Assembly: GCF_002090135.1 (NCBI RefSeq) | Contig: NZ_BBRL01000009.1 | Location: forward strand, 62,001 to 126,000 | Length of the DNA stretch: 64,000 nucleotides | DNA from: Demequina sp. NBRC 110055 | GTDB taxonomy: Bacteria > Actinomycetota > Actinomycetes > Actinomycetales > Demequinaceae | Direction: 5' to 3' | Shown here: in pieces, positions 25,994 to 33,501 of the stretch | Layout: the number at the start of each line of letters is the position of its first letter | How positions within the stretch are numbered: the stretch's first letter is position 1 | Program-made: the position numbers and the translations under genes | The notes under the pieces: model-generated | The model's input: only the letters and a program-made list of their open reading frames with translations | Database searches by the model: none | Told to the model about the DNA's origin: nothing

Positions 25994-26580
25994 CGGCCAT
26001 GGAATGGGGCTCAGTTGGTGAGTGGGTCGGCGGTGTGGGGTCAGCGCTCGCGGCGGGCTCAGCGGTGTGGCTTGCAGCTACCCGGTCATCTCGTGACCAA
26101 CGCGACCAAGCGATGCGCGTGATAGTCGTGGTACGTCGCGAACGAAAGCCTCAGTTGCTCGAACGCGATCTGGAGGACTGGCAACGCGACTTCATCCGCG
26201 CGACCAAAGAAAGCTACCCGGCTTACGTCGCAAACGTGACGAACGGGTCCGACGCGTCATTGACTGACGTGGAGCTTCCAGCCGCCCCGGGGTGGATCGA
26301 CACCGTTACGCCAGAAGACGAAGTTGTGATGTACCGCCCCACGTCTCACCGGTGGGACAGCATTGGACCGAATACTCAGAAGAGTGAAGTCATCCTTGAC
26401 TACCCGCTCGACTACGTCGAGTTCTCGGACCGCCATGGGACTCGCTGGCGACGCGGCAAGGGCGATCTGCTTTTAAAGGTCACCTCAAGACGTGAGCTCT
26501 TCGAACAAGGCGCAATGCCAAAGTCCACCGCATGGCTCTACCGAAGCTGGTTGAAGCTCCGGGGCCAACCACTCGACTAG
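25990..26580 (+). CDS. membrane-anchored protein, prophage cargo
   Basis: A 196-aa protein with an N-terminal hydrophobic helix (GEWVGGVGSALAAGSAVWLAA), a basic stretch, and a C-terminal globular domain rich in beta strands and Trp (SYPAYVANVTNGSDASLTDVELPAAPGW, VEFSDRHGTRWRRGKG). GTG start in a GTGA overlap with the preceding gene, so the two are made together and may interact in the membrane. Function unknown; candidate exclusion or sensor partner. Its stop overlaps that of the opposing holin-like gene. Confidence 0.6.
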   Translation: MTAMEWGSVGEWVGGVGSALAAGSAVWLAATRSSRDQRDQAMRVIVVVRRERKPQLLERDLEDWQRDFIRATKESYPAYVANVTNGSDASLTDVELPAAPGWIDTVTPEDEVVMYRPTSHRWDSIGPNTQKSEVILDYPLDYVEFSDRHGTRWRRGKGDLLLKVTSRRELFEQGAMPKSTAWLYRSWLKLRGQPLD

Positions 26581-26846
26581 TTCCCGGCGATGGCGAGGCC
26601 AACAGTGACAACTAGAGATAGTCCGGCGACGATGACCGCTACCACGGTCCAGGTCCGGGACTTCGAGCCTTCCAACGCGTCAAGGCGGGTGTCTACATGC
26701 GCGTTGCGCTGTTGCCACTCCCCTCGCCCAACCAGGCTCTGTTGCGTGACGCGGACCTCATCGCGGAGGTCGTGGAGGTCCTTCTTGATGTCTTCCAGGC
26801 GTGCGACCACGACCCCCAGCGTTACGGATTCTTGCGGTTCCATCAC
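26577..26846 (-). CDS. XhlA-like small membrane protein, possible holin component
   Basis: 89 aa: an N-terminal amphipathic coiled coil (VVVARLEDIKKDLHDLRDEVRVTQQ, then RNAHVDTRLDALEG) and one C-terminal membrane segment (WTVVAVIVAGLSLVVTVGLAIAGN). This is the layout of the hemolysin XhlA family, often found after tail genes in the lysis module. It closes the late operon. I see no endolysin next to it, which is unusual. Confidence 0.62.
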   Translation of the reverse strand: MMEPQESVTLGVVVARLEDIKKDLHDLRDEVRVTQQSLVGRGEWQQRNAHVDTRLDALEGSKSRTWTVVAVIVAGLSLVVTVGLAIAGN

Positions 26847-26847
26847 G

Positions 26848-27324
26848 TCACTGCGTTCTCGCGGTCGCGACCCAGTGGACGAACTGGGCGGTCTTGGATG
26901 AGGCGCACTTGGCGCGGAGAGTGAAGCCCGTGGCGTCGTAGGAGCCGAGTGACCACAGGATCGGATCCGAGCCGCTATACGACGTGCTGTTGAAGAACGT
27001 GATGGACGGCGTGGCAGCGAAGGGGATCGCGAATGTGACGGTCAGGACGTCAGCCCATGCAGACGTGGACGCGGGGATGGTTGTGGTGGAGGCCGCGCCC
27101 GCTTGCATCATTGCGCCCGTGGCGTAGGTGTGGCGCTTCCACGATGAGCCGTCGTGGCGGTAGGTGATCCCGTTGTCTAGGCGGGTAGCCATCATCCCGG
27201 CGACGGGCGTGGGGATGGCGTCGAGTTCCGACTGATTGGCGACGCGGATAAGGGACTGACGCATCAGGTAGGTGTTCACGTCTGAGGCGGTCAGTACCTC
27301 AGCCCCGAAGTCTTTGTAAGGCAT
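26848..27324 (-). CDS. minor tail / receptor-binding protein with H-lectin-like C-terminus
   Basis: 158 aa. The opening PYKDFGAEVLTASDVNTYLM is common at the start of actinophage tail-fibre proteins, where it docks to the baseplate. The second half (DVLTVTFAIPFAATPSITFF, GFTLRAKCASS, FVHWVATA) resembles the H-type lectin fold used for sugar binding. It is one codon away from the preceding tail gene. Likely role: host recognition. Confidence 0.75.
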   Translation of the reverse strand: MPYKDFGAEVLTASDVNTYLMRQSLIRVANQSELDAIPTPVAGMMATRLDNGITYRHDGSSWKRHTYATGAMMQAGAASTTTIPASTSAWADVLTVTFAIPFAATPSITFFNSTSYSGSDPILWSLGSYDATGFTLRAKCASSKTAQFVHWVATARTQ

Positions 27325-27326
27325 CT

Positions 27327-29540
27327 CTAGTTTCTCGCTTCCTGCAAAGTGATGGTGATGAACCAGTCATCGGGTCTGATGTCGTGATCAATCCCGACGA
27401 TGGTCGAAGTCTGCGTAAGGCCCCGATGGGTGACGGAAACCTTTGTATGGATATCGAGTTGAGGGGCAATGTCCGGGCACTCCATCGCGTCGAATGTGAC
27501 CTTGGAGACAGTGGGCTCGGGACGGCTGTAGCGGGCCAGCAGACGCTCAGCGAGCCATGCGGCCTGGTCCTCGATGCCTTCGCCTAGTGAGTCGTAAGGC
27601 GTTCCGGTCTCGATCGCCGTCTCTAGTTCCTCTGCGCGCTCGCCCCAGGTAGCGGCAGCGGCGTGGTCGATGAACGCACCAAGCGTGGTGTCGTCTGCTT
27701 CGTACTTGCCGACAGCGCGAACAGAGAGGTTGCGGGTGTAGAGGCTGACCGTCGTCCCGCCTGGAACACCGTTCGTGGGTCGGAAGTCGAAGGACCGCGA
27801 AAGGAGGTTGCCTGTGGGTCCGTTGGTGACCGTGTACCAACGTCCCGGCCAAGCCACGAACCCGTAGTTCCCACCCTCGGGATGCCACCAATACACCGAC
27901 GTGGGGTGGCTCACGCGAAGGTCTACGGAGACCTCCCACTTACTCGCGGTCATCGGATAGACGTTTGTGTCCCAGATCTGCCACGTCGTCCACGTGCTGA
28001 GCGGCAGCGTTGCGGGTGCAGCGGTGGCAGGTACGGGGATGTCCGTACCGTTGTCCTTGCGGCCGTGATTGGCGAACCGAATGGTGTTGGTGGCCTCGGC
28101 GGTGTCGTAACTGACATCGGCCTCGGTGTAACAGACGTGGAGCGGGTCACCCTCGTCATGAACGTCACTGAAGTGCGCCACGGGGTCGCCTCCACCTTCG
28201 GAGATGCGCACGGTGCCCTCACGGTCTAGATACCAACCCACGTCCGCCGAGTTCGCGGCAATGTCCAGGTGAGAAGCAAGGTCCGAGTCGTGGACGACAG
28301 GTGCGGCCCACAGCGCACGAGGACGTACATCGATGAGCGTTGAGTCAATCTGATATCTGCGACCAGCCGGGGCTTGAACCGTGAGCGTCACGGTGTCCTT
28401 CATCGGCCGGAAGATCACAGACCGGTTTACCCAAAACGTGCCATTAGAGGCTTGCCACTCCGTGAGCGGGGCGTCAATGCTCGCCGTAGCGTCAAGCGGA
28501 CTGCCGGTCTCTACGGCCATCCCAACCCGCAGGTAATAGACGCGGCCCGCCTCAACCGGAATCACGCGAGAGCAAGCGGCACCCGACACGTTGTCGTTTA
28601 GAATCTCTGGGTAGCCCGGGTCGATGTACCAACTACCGGTCCACTCCCCTATCTGCTCAGCGCCGTCAAGGTTCTCCACGTTGTCCCAGTCGTCCTCTTC
28701 GATTTGGTCCGGGGCGACGTACGGCACGGGGCACGACTTCAGCAGACGGTCAAAGCGAGCCTGCCAACGCTCGGGGCCATCAGCACCATTGCGGGGCGTG
28801 GAAGCAATGCGCGCCACACCGTCGAACGCGGTCATGCTGATGTAAGAACGGTCGTCCTGCTTGTCATAGTTGACGCGAAACTTGTCGATGGAGCCGGTGA
28901 ACAGGGGCGAGCCGAGCTCGACGGCGGACACGTTTCTGATCTCAAGAGAGACGGGCTGATCCCCGTCGCCCTCGTAAGGGAAATCTCCTCGGTTGAAGTA
29001 GAGGTTGGGCCTGTTCCAGCCTCCGGCCACCAGGCCAGTAACCGTGGTCCAGGTGTTGGCGGGGATCCGCTGATAGTCCTCCAGCGCGTAACCGTTCGAC
29101 GCCCATCGGACATCCGTGGCGCGGCTGACGCGAACCTCCAAGGTGATGCGCTTGGGAATGTCAGTGTCGGGCACGTCCCATATCGCGGTCGCGCTGTACG
29201 TGAACGGATTCGCGGGCGCGATGAACGTTGCAATGGATGTCGGCACCTCGACTTCAGCCAAGAGGCGCACGGGCACGCCGGGGCGAAGGTCAGGATCGTC
29301 TACCGGATTCACGCCGTCCACAAACGAGGCATTCAAGCTCCCGACATCGATCTTCGTTCCGAGGCCCTGGCGGGATCCGCCGCGCGTGACCGTCATGCCT
29401 GTGGAGTCACACTCGATGCCCTGCCACTCGGTGCCGTATCGAGAGGTCAGCACCATTGACTCTGAGCCGTCAAGGGTCGAGCGGTCGAGCACAAACACGT
29501 CATCTAATGGCTGGAGCGCTTCTAGGCGTACGTGACTCAT
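27327..29540 (-). CDS. minor tail protein
   Basis: A 737-aa beta-rich tail-tip protein. The N-terminus (VRLEALQPLDDVFVLDRSTLDG) and the C-terminal segment (VTHRGLTQTSTIVGIDHDIRPDDWFITITLQEA) match the long minor tail proteins that sit after the tape measure in siphoviruses of actinobacteria. Two internal stretches of jelly-roll type (PKRITLEVRVSRATDVRW and a similar one near residue 540) may be carbohydrate-binding. The ATG overlaps the tape-measure stop by four bases. Confidence 0.82.
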   Translation of the reverse strand: MSHVRLEALQPLDDVFVLDRSTLDGSESMVLTSRYGTEWQGIECDSTGMTVTRGGSRQGLGTKIDVGSLNASFVDGVNPVDDPDLRPGVPVRLLAEVEVPTSIATFIAPANPFTYSATAIWDVPDTDIPKRITLEVRVSRATDVRWASNGYALEDYQRIPANTWTTVTGLVAGGWNRPNLYFNRGDFPYEGDGDQPVSLEIRNVSAVELGSPLFTGSIDKFRVNYDKQDDRSYISMTAFDGVARIASTPRNGADGPERWQARFDRLLKSCPVPYVAPDQIEEDDWDNVENLDGAEQIGEWTGSWYIDPGYPEILNDNVSGAACSRVIPVEAGRVYYLRVGMAVETGSPLDATASIDAPLTEWQASNGTFWVNRSVIFRPMKDTVTLTVQAPAGRRYQIDSTLIDVRPRALWAAPVVHDSDLASHLDIAANSADVGWYLDREGTVRISEGGGDPVAHFSDVHDEGDPLHVCYTEADVSYDTAEATNTIRFANHGRKDNGTDIPVPATAAPATLPLSTWTTWQIWDTNVYPMTASKWEVSVDLRVSHPTSVYWWHPEGGNYGFVAWPGRWYTVTNGPTGNLLSRSFDFRPTNGVPGGTTVSLYTRNLSVRAVGKYEADDTTLGAFIDHAAAATWGERAEELETAIETGTPYDSLGEGIEDQAAWLAERLLARYSRPEPTVSKVTFDAMECPDIAPQLDIHTKVSVTHRGLTQTSTIVGIDHDIRPDDWFITITLQEARN

Positions 29541-31564
29541 GCGGCCCGCCGCCCGTTGGCGCGCTCATACGCGTCGATGGTGCGCTTGACTTCGCGTCCG
29601 ATCTGGACGGGATCGCCTACGCCCGTATGCACGTGGATCTCGTAGAAAGTCCCGCCCCGGGGCTCGCGGTTGATGAGCGATTCCAGCTTGCTCAGCGGGA
29701 GGATCGCCTCAGACTCGCGGCCCTCACCGATCATCGCCAGAGTGGCGCTCGTCGCGATTCCACCGTTCGCCAGCATCGGGATACGGGGCAGGGACCAGCC
29801 ACGGCCACCGATACCCGGCACCCACGAAGGGATCGAGAAGGAGACCCGACCCACGGTGCGGTTCCAGTAGCCCGCAATCGCGTTGAACGCGCTGCGGAAC
29901 GGCGAAGTCAGGCGGTAGTACAGGGAGCCCAGACCGGCCACGAGGCGACCGGGAAGCGACTTGAAGTAGGAGACGATTCCGTCCCAGTTGCGGGTCAGAA
30001 GGGACACGGGGTTGTAGGACCACACGCGGATGACGAAGTTCTTGACGTTGGTCAGCCATCGCTTCACGGTGTTGTAGCCGTTACTGAACGCCTTCGTGAT
30101 CCGGTTCCAGTTGTTGACGATGAGGCCCAGCGGGGAGAAGCCCCAAACCGTCTTGATGAATGACAACACGTTGCCCATCCACCGCTTCACCGTGTTCCAC
30201 CCGGACTGAAAGGCCTTCCCGATGGCGTCCCAGCCGCGCTTGATGGCAGGCCATGCGGTGTTGGTCCACCAGTCGGTCACCGACTTGATCGCCTTCTTGA
30301 TGCCTTCCCACGCCTTGGCGATGATCTTGCGACCGGTCTCCGTCTGAGTGAAGAAATAGACCAGTCCGGCGACCAATGCGGCGATAGCGAGGATCACCAG
30401 GCCAATGGGGTTTGCAGACAGCACGGCGTTGAACACCGCTTGCACAGCGGCGGCGGTCGTCGTCACGGCCTTCCAGATCGCCATCACCTTGACGTATGCC
30501 TGGATACCCAGGACAACGGTGCCAATAACGATGGCGATAGCGGCCAGCCAATCGCGGTTGGCGATGATCCACTTACCGAAATCGACCAGCGCGGGGATGA
30601 GCGTCCCGGTCAGCCACTCGGCCATCTGCTGAAGAACGGGAAGGATGTTCTGCTGGAACTTGCTGTAGAGCTCCTGGAGCACCGGCAGCAGGTCGGAGCG
30701 GAACCAGTCGGTCAGTTCGGAGACCTTCTGGGAGACCCACGCGATGCCGTCGTCAGCCAACTTCTCGAAAAGCGGCAAGCCGTACTCGGCAACCCACGCG
30801 GTGACCTTCTCGGCAAGGGGCAGGAACTTGGAGCCGATGCGCGCGGAGATGTCGGTGAACCGTGCGGCGATGATCCTTTGGGAGTTGGCGAAACCGTCGC
30901 TCGTGTTGGCGAAGTCACCCTGAGTCTTTGCTGTCTGCTCCATGAGGGAGCCGTAGCGGGCTTGGACCTTCTGAGCCTCGGTCATCTCACTGGTGCCGTC
31001 AGAGATGCCGTTGGCGAGGGCGTAGGCCTCGACGGCGGCGGCGCTGAGGTCGATGCCGTACTTCTTGAGGGGCTCGGTCTCACCGGCTAGACCGGACTGG
31101 AACGTTGAGGCAGCCTCAGCCACGTCGATGTTCATCACCGATGCGAAGTCAGCGGATCGCTTCGTAATGTCGTCAATGACGCTCACCACGTCGCCACCGG
31201 GTCCGGCGATCTTGCTGGCGAAACTCGAGAACTGCACGGCAAGACCGTTGAACTCAGAGTTGGCGAGACCGACTGAGGTAGCGGCCTGCTCCCCCAACTT
31301 CTTGATGCCAGCGGCGGACTTGCCGAACGTCACATTCACGGCGTTGGTGGACTCGGCCAGGTCAGAGGCAGCGTCTACCGCCTTCTTGACGCCTACAGCG
31401 GCCACGGCACCGACAGCGGCACCGGCGATGGTCATGGCCTTGCCTAGGCGCTTGGCACCGTCAGCTAGGCGCTTGAATCCGGTCTCCTTGGAGAGCCCGC
31501 GCATGGCCGAAGAGAACTTGCGGGTGTCCGCAAGAACTGAGACCTGGATGGTCTGATTGGCCAT
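29537..31564 (-). CDS. tail tape measure protein
   Basis: A 675-aa protein that sets tail length and enters the host with the DNA. The N-terminal part (MANQTIQVSVLADTRKFSSAMRGLSKE) and the coiled-coil region with AMTIAGAAVGAVAAVGVKKAVDAASDLAES are typical. Hydrophobic segments lie near residue 330-400 (WLAAIAIVIGTVVLGIQAYV; LVILAIAALVAGLVYFFT), followed by Trp-rich repeats of the NTAWPAIKRGWDAIGKAFQSG kind. At this length the tail should be short for a siphovirus (about 100 nm by the usual rule). Confidence 0.93.
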   Translation of the reverse strand: MANQTIQVSVLADTRKFSSAMRGLSKETGFKRLADGAKRLGKAMTIAGAAVGAVAAVGVKKAVDAASDLAESTNAVNVTFGKSAAGIKKLGEQAATSVGLANSEFNGLAVQFSSFASKIAGPGGDVVSVIDDITKRSADFASVMNIDVAEAASTFQSGLAGETEPLKKYGIDLSAAAVEAYALANGISDGTSEMTEAQKVQARYGSLMEQTAKTQGDFANTSDGFANSQRIIAARFTDISARIGSKFLPLAEKVTAWVAEYGLPLFEKLADDGIAWVSQKVSELTDWFRSDLLPVLQELYSKFQQNILPVLQQMAEWLTGTLIPALVDFGKWIIANRDWLAAIAIVIGTVVLGIQAYVKVMAIWKAVTTTAAAVQAVFNAVLSANPIGLVILAIAALVAGLVYFFTQTETGRKIIAKAWEGIKKAIKSVTDWWTNTAWPAIKRGWDAIGKAFQSGWNTVKRWMGNVLSFIKTVWGFSPLGLIVNNWNRITKAFSNGYNTVKRWLTNVKNFVIRVWSYNPVSLLTRNWDGIVSYFKSLPGRLVAGLGSLYYRLTSPFRSAFNAIAGYWNRTVGRVSFSIPSWVPGIGGRGWSLPRIPMLANGGIATSATLAMIGEGRESEAILPLSKLESLINREPRGGTFYEIHVHTGVGDPVQIGREVKRTIDAYERANGRRAA

Positions 31565-31579
31565 GCTCGGGGGTGTTCC

Positions 31580-31980
31580 TTACTGGTTGCGGTGGGCGTC
31601 GTTGAATGCCTTGACGAGGGCGTCGTGCTCGGCCTTGGTCAGCGCCCAGTAGTCGTGGGGGCGGAAGCCGGGGAAGGCGACGATGAACGCCGCCATGTCG
31701 GTTAGGCGCTCTCGGTCTCGAAAGGGGTGGACTCGTCGTCCTCGCCCTCTTCGTCCTCGGTGCCAATGCCGAGAAGCTCGGTGGCCTCGGTCATGGATAG
31801 GGCGAGGGCGTCACCGAACTTGAATGTCGGATCCCCGTTGCGGCGCTTCGCGATCATCGCCATTGCGGCCAGCATCTTTCCCTTGGGGGTCTCATCCTCG
31901 CCAAGCGTCGAAATGGACGCGCCGGAGAGGTCTTCAATCGTGGCAATCTCGCCCAGAGTCAGTGAATTGATGTCGATCAT
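31580..31980 (-). CDS. tail assembly chaperone, long form by -1 frameshift (gpGT-like)
   Basis: Reading continues in the -1 frame from the slippery site at 31720-31726 to a TAA at 31580-31582. The added segment is about 46 residues and contains FRPHDYWALTKAEHDALVKAF, which strongly resembles the second half (gpT part) of actinophage tail chaperones. The total is about 133 residues. The extension frame is open from the slip to just before the tape-measure start, with no ribosome binding site of its own that would explain it as a separate gene. Confidence 0.85.
31702..31980 (-). CDS. tail assembly chaperone, short form (gpG-like)
   Basis: 92 aa, helical, with a strongly acidic tail (GTEDEEGEDDESTPFE). 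It lies directly before the tape measure gene, the fixed place of gpG-type chaperones that coat the tape measure during tail assembly. It ends at a TAA shortly after a slippery heptamer; slipping back one base gives the longer form. Confidence 0.88.
   Translation of the reverse strand: MIDINSLTLGEIATIEDLSGASISTLGEDETPKGKMLAAMAMIAKRRNGDPTFKFGDALALSMTEATELLGIGTEDEEGEDDESTPFETESA
31720..31726 (-). other. programmed -1 frameshift heptamer CCCTTTC
   Basis: In the gpG frame the codons are ACC CCT TTC, so the heptamer C CCT TTC has the X XXY YYZ form; after a one-base slip both tRNAs re-pair with CCC and TTT. It sits 16 bases before the end of the short form. Confidence 0.85.
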
Positions 31981-31991
31981 GAGGTGCTTCC

Positions 31992-32393
31992 CTACTGGAG
32001 GTCGTTCTTGCGAAGTAGTTCCCCAAGCCCGTCGTTAAGGGCGTTGAGGATCTGAGGTCTGGTCTTGTTGAGCGCGTCGGAAAGGAATGGCTGCGCGGTG
32101 ATGTTGCGAGCTGGCCAGCCGTAGTGCTGGACGCCCGCGTAAGGCGCGCGAGCTCCACCGGCGCGGACGACTGCTTTCGTCTTGCCTCGACCTGCTCGAA
32201 GCGTGCTGGCGAGCGTCCCGGTCTCGGTGGGAGGTGTGGCGGCGTGGACGACGATGAGCCCGAGGCTGTGCATCAGATCGCGCATGTCCTCGGCATCCGC
32301 CCCGGCCTTGCTCATCGCGCGGAGCGTGCGCCCCAGGCCCTCGACCCGGAGACGCACGTCTCCCGACGCGATGGTGAAGTCGTCAGCCGCCAC
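31992..32393 (-). CDS. HK97 gp10-like tail completion protein
   Basis: 133 aa. Sequence features such as GLGRTLRAMSKAGADAEDMRDLMHSLGLIVVHAATPPTETGTLASTLR and the end PYAGVQHYGWPARNITAQPFLSDAL match the gp10/HK97-type tail-completion and connector family (the PY-x3-Q-HYG-W pattern). It lies between the major tail and chaperone genes. Confidence 0.75.
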   Translation of the reverse strand: MAADDFTIASGDVRLRVEGLGRTLRAMSKAGADAEDMRDLMHSLGLIVVHAATPPTETGTLASTLRAGRGKTKAVVRAGGARAPYAGVQHYGWPARNITAQPFLSDALNKTRPQILNALNDGLGELLRKNDLQ

Positions 32394-32398
32394 GGTGA

Positions 32399-32830
32399 TT
32401 ACTCGCCTCGGTCGATGACGGGGATACCGTCGATCTCCCAGGTCGTTTCGAACGTGTACCCATTGCCGTCACGTACGGCCTCGCCACCAATTTCAGGCTT
32501 GTCACCGATGGTGAGAGTTCCGGTGAAGTGGGGCTGAGACGCGCTAGGTGAGGCGTTTCCGTGAGGCGCGTAGGTGAACGCGACACCCTCAGTTCCCGAC
32601 TGGTCCCAGATGTAGGACCAGAGCGAATCAGCGTCGGTGGACTGAATAGCGGTGATGTTCAGGAAGTAAGTGCGGTCGTTGCCCTCCTCCACATCACAGA
32701 AGGTCAGAACATCGGAGTCCGTCTCTTCATTGGTGATGGTGGCGGAGGTGATATCGCACTTGTAGTCAACTGCGGGAGAGCCAACAGACAGCGTGAGAGC
32801 GGCTCCCCTAATACGGGTTGATCCAGCCAT
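32399..32830 (-). CDS. major tail tube protein
   Basis: 143 aa and beta-rich (RIRGAALTLSVGSPAVDYKCDITSATITNEE, then FTGTLTIGDKPEIGGEAVRDGNGYTFETTWEIDGIPV). Size, position just before the tail chaperones and the immunoglobulin-like strand pattern fit a siphovirus tail tube protein. A ribosome binding site GAAAGGCC precedes the ATG. Confidence 0.8.
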   Translation of the reverse strand: MAGSTRIRGAALTLSVGSPAVDYKCDITSATITNEETDSDVLTFCDVEEGNDRTYFLNITAIQSTDADSLWSYIWDQSGTEGVAFTYAPHGNASPSASQPHFTGTLTIGDKPEIGGEAVRDGNGYTFETTWEIDGIPVIDRGE

Positions 32831-32845
32831 GATTTAGGCCTTTCG

Positions 32846-33199
32846 TTAGAGAGAGATAGAGCCGGTCACGGTGAGGTTCACGGCGTAGTAATTGGCGGTG
32901 TTGAAGGTCAGAGCGAAGGGCTCGGAGACCTCGGTGACGGTGAGGGTCTGACAGGCGAGCTCAATGAGCTGGTCCAGGTCGTCAGTCACCTTTTCGTTGG
33001 TCCCAACCCGGGCGAGGACCGAGACCAAGTAGCGGGTGTGGTAACCGCAGAACGTGGCCCCGTCAGCGGTGAGATAGGGGCTACCGGGCTGCACGATGGC
33101 GCACGGTGCGACGGGTGCCTCGGGAACCCATGCCCACCCCTTGAGGCCCGCCGTGGTGAGGGCGTCAGCAATGGCTTCGCGTTCGGCTTTGAGCGTCAT
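32846..33199 (-). CDS. tail terminator-like protein
   Basis: 117 aa. MTLKAEREAIADALTTAGLKGWAWVPEAPVAPCAIVQPGSPYL and the later YLVSVLARVGTNEKVTDDLDQLIELA match the gpU-like tail terminator fold seen in many actinophages, which caps the tail and joins it to the head. It overlaps the preceding connector gene by four bases. Confidence 0.7.
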   Translation of the reverse strand: MTLKAEREAIADALTTAGLKGWAWVPEAPVAPCAIVQPGSPYLTADGATFCGYHTRYLVSVLARVGTNEKVTDDLDQLIELACQTLTVTEVSEPFALTFNTANYYAVNLTVTGSISL

Positions 33200-33498
33200 G
33201 CGAATCCACCCCCGACATACCGGTTGAGGATGGGGTAGGCAGCAACCATGGGGTCTCGGGCCACCCGGATGGGATTCGCGTTCTGGTCCGCGAATTGGGC
33301 GATGCCGTTCTTCGTGGACTTTCTGTGAAATAGCTCGGCCCCGACCTCCAGAACGGCACGGTCGAGCACCTCAAGAGGTACGTCCGTGCTACCGACGTAC
33401 ACCGACACAAGCGCGGTGGCCTGGTCGTTGCACTCAGCGATAAACGTCGAGTCGGAATCCCCGGCGTTTACGTAGTTCTGGAGGTCGGCGGCGGTCAT
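33196..33498 (-). CDS. head-tail connector protein
   Basis: 100 aa, helical: MTAADLQNYVNAGDSDSTFIAECNDQATALVSVYVG, then VLDRAVLEVGAELFHRKSTKNG. This is the pattern of gp6/gp15-like head-tail adaptors that follow the capsid gene. Only three bases separate it from the capsid stop codon. Confidence 0.75.
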   Translation of the reverse strand: MTAADLQNYVNAGDSDSTFIAECNDQATALVSVYVGSTDVPLEVLDRAVLEVGAELFHRKSTKNGIAQFADQNANPIRVARDPMVAAYPILNRYVGGGFA

Positions 33499-33501
33499 GG
33501 C

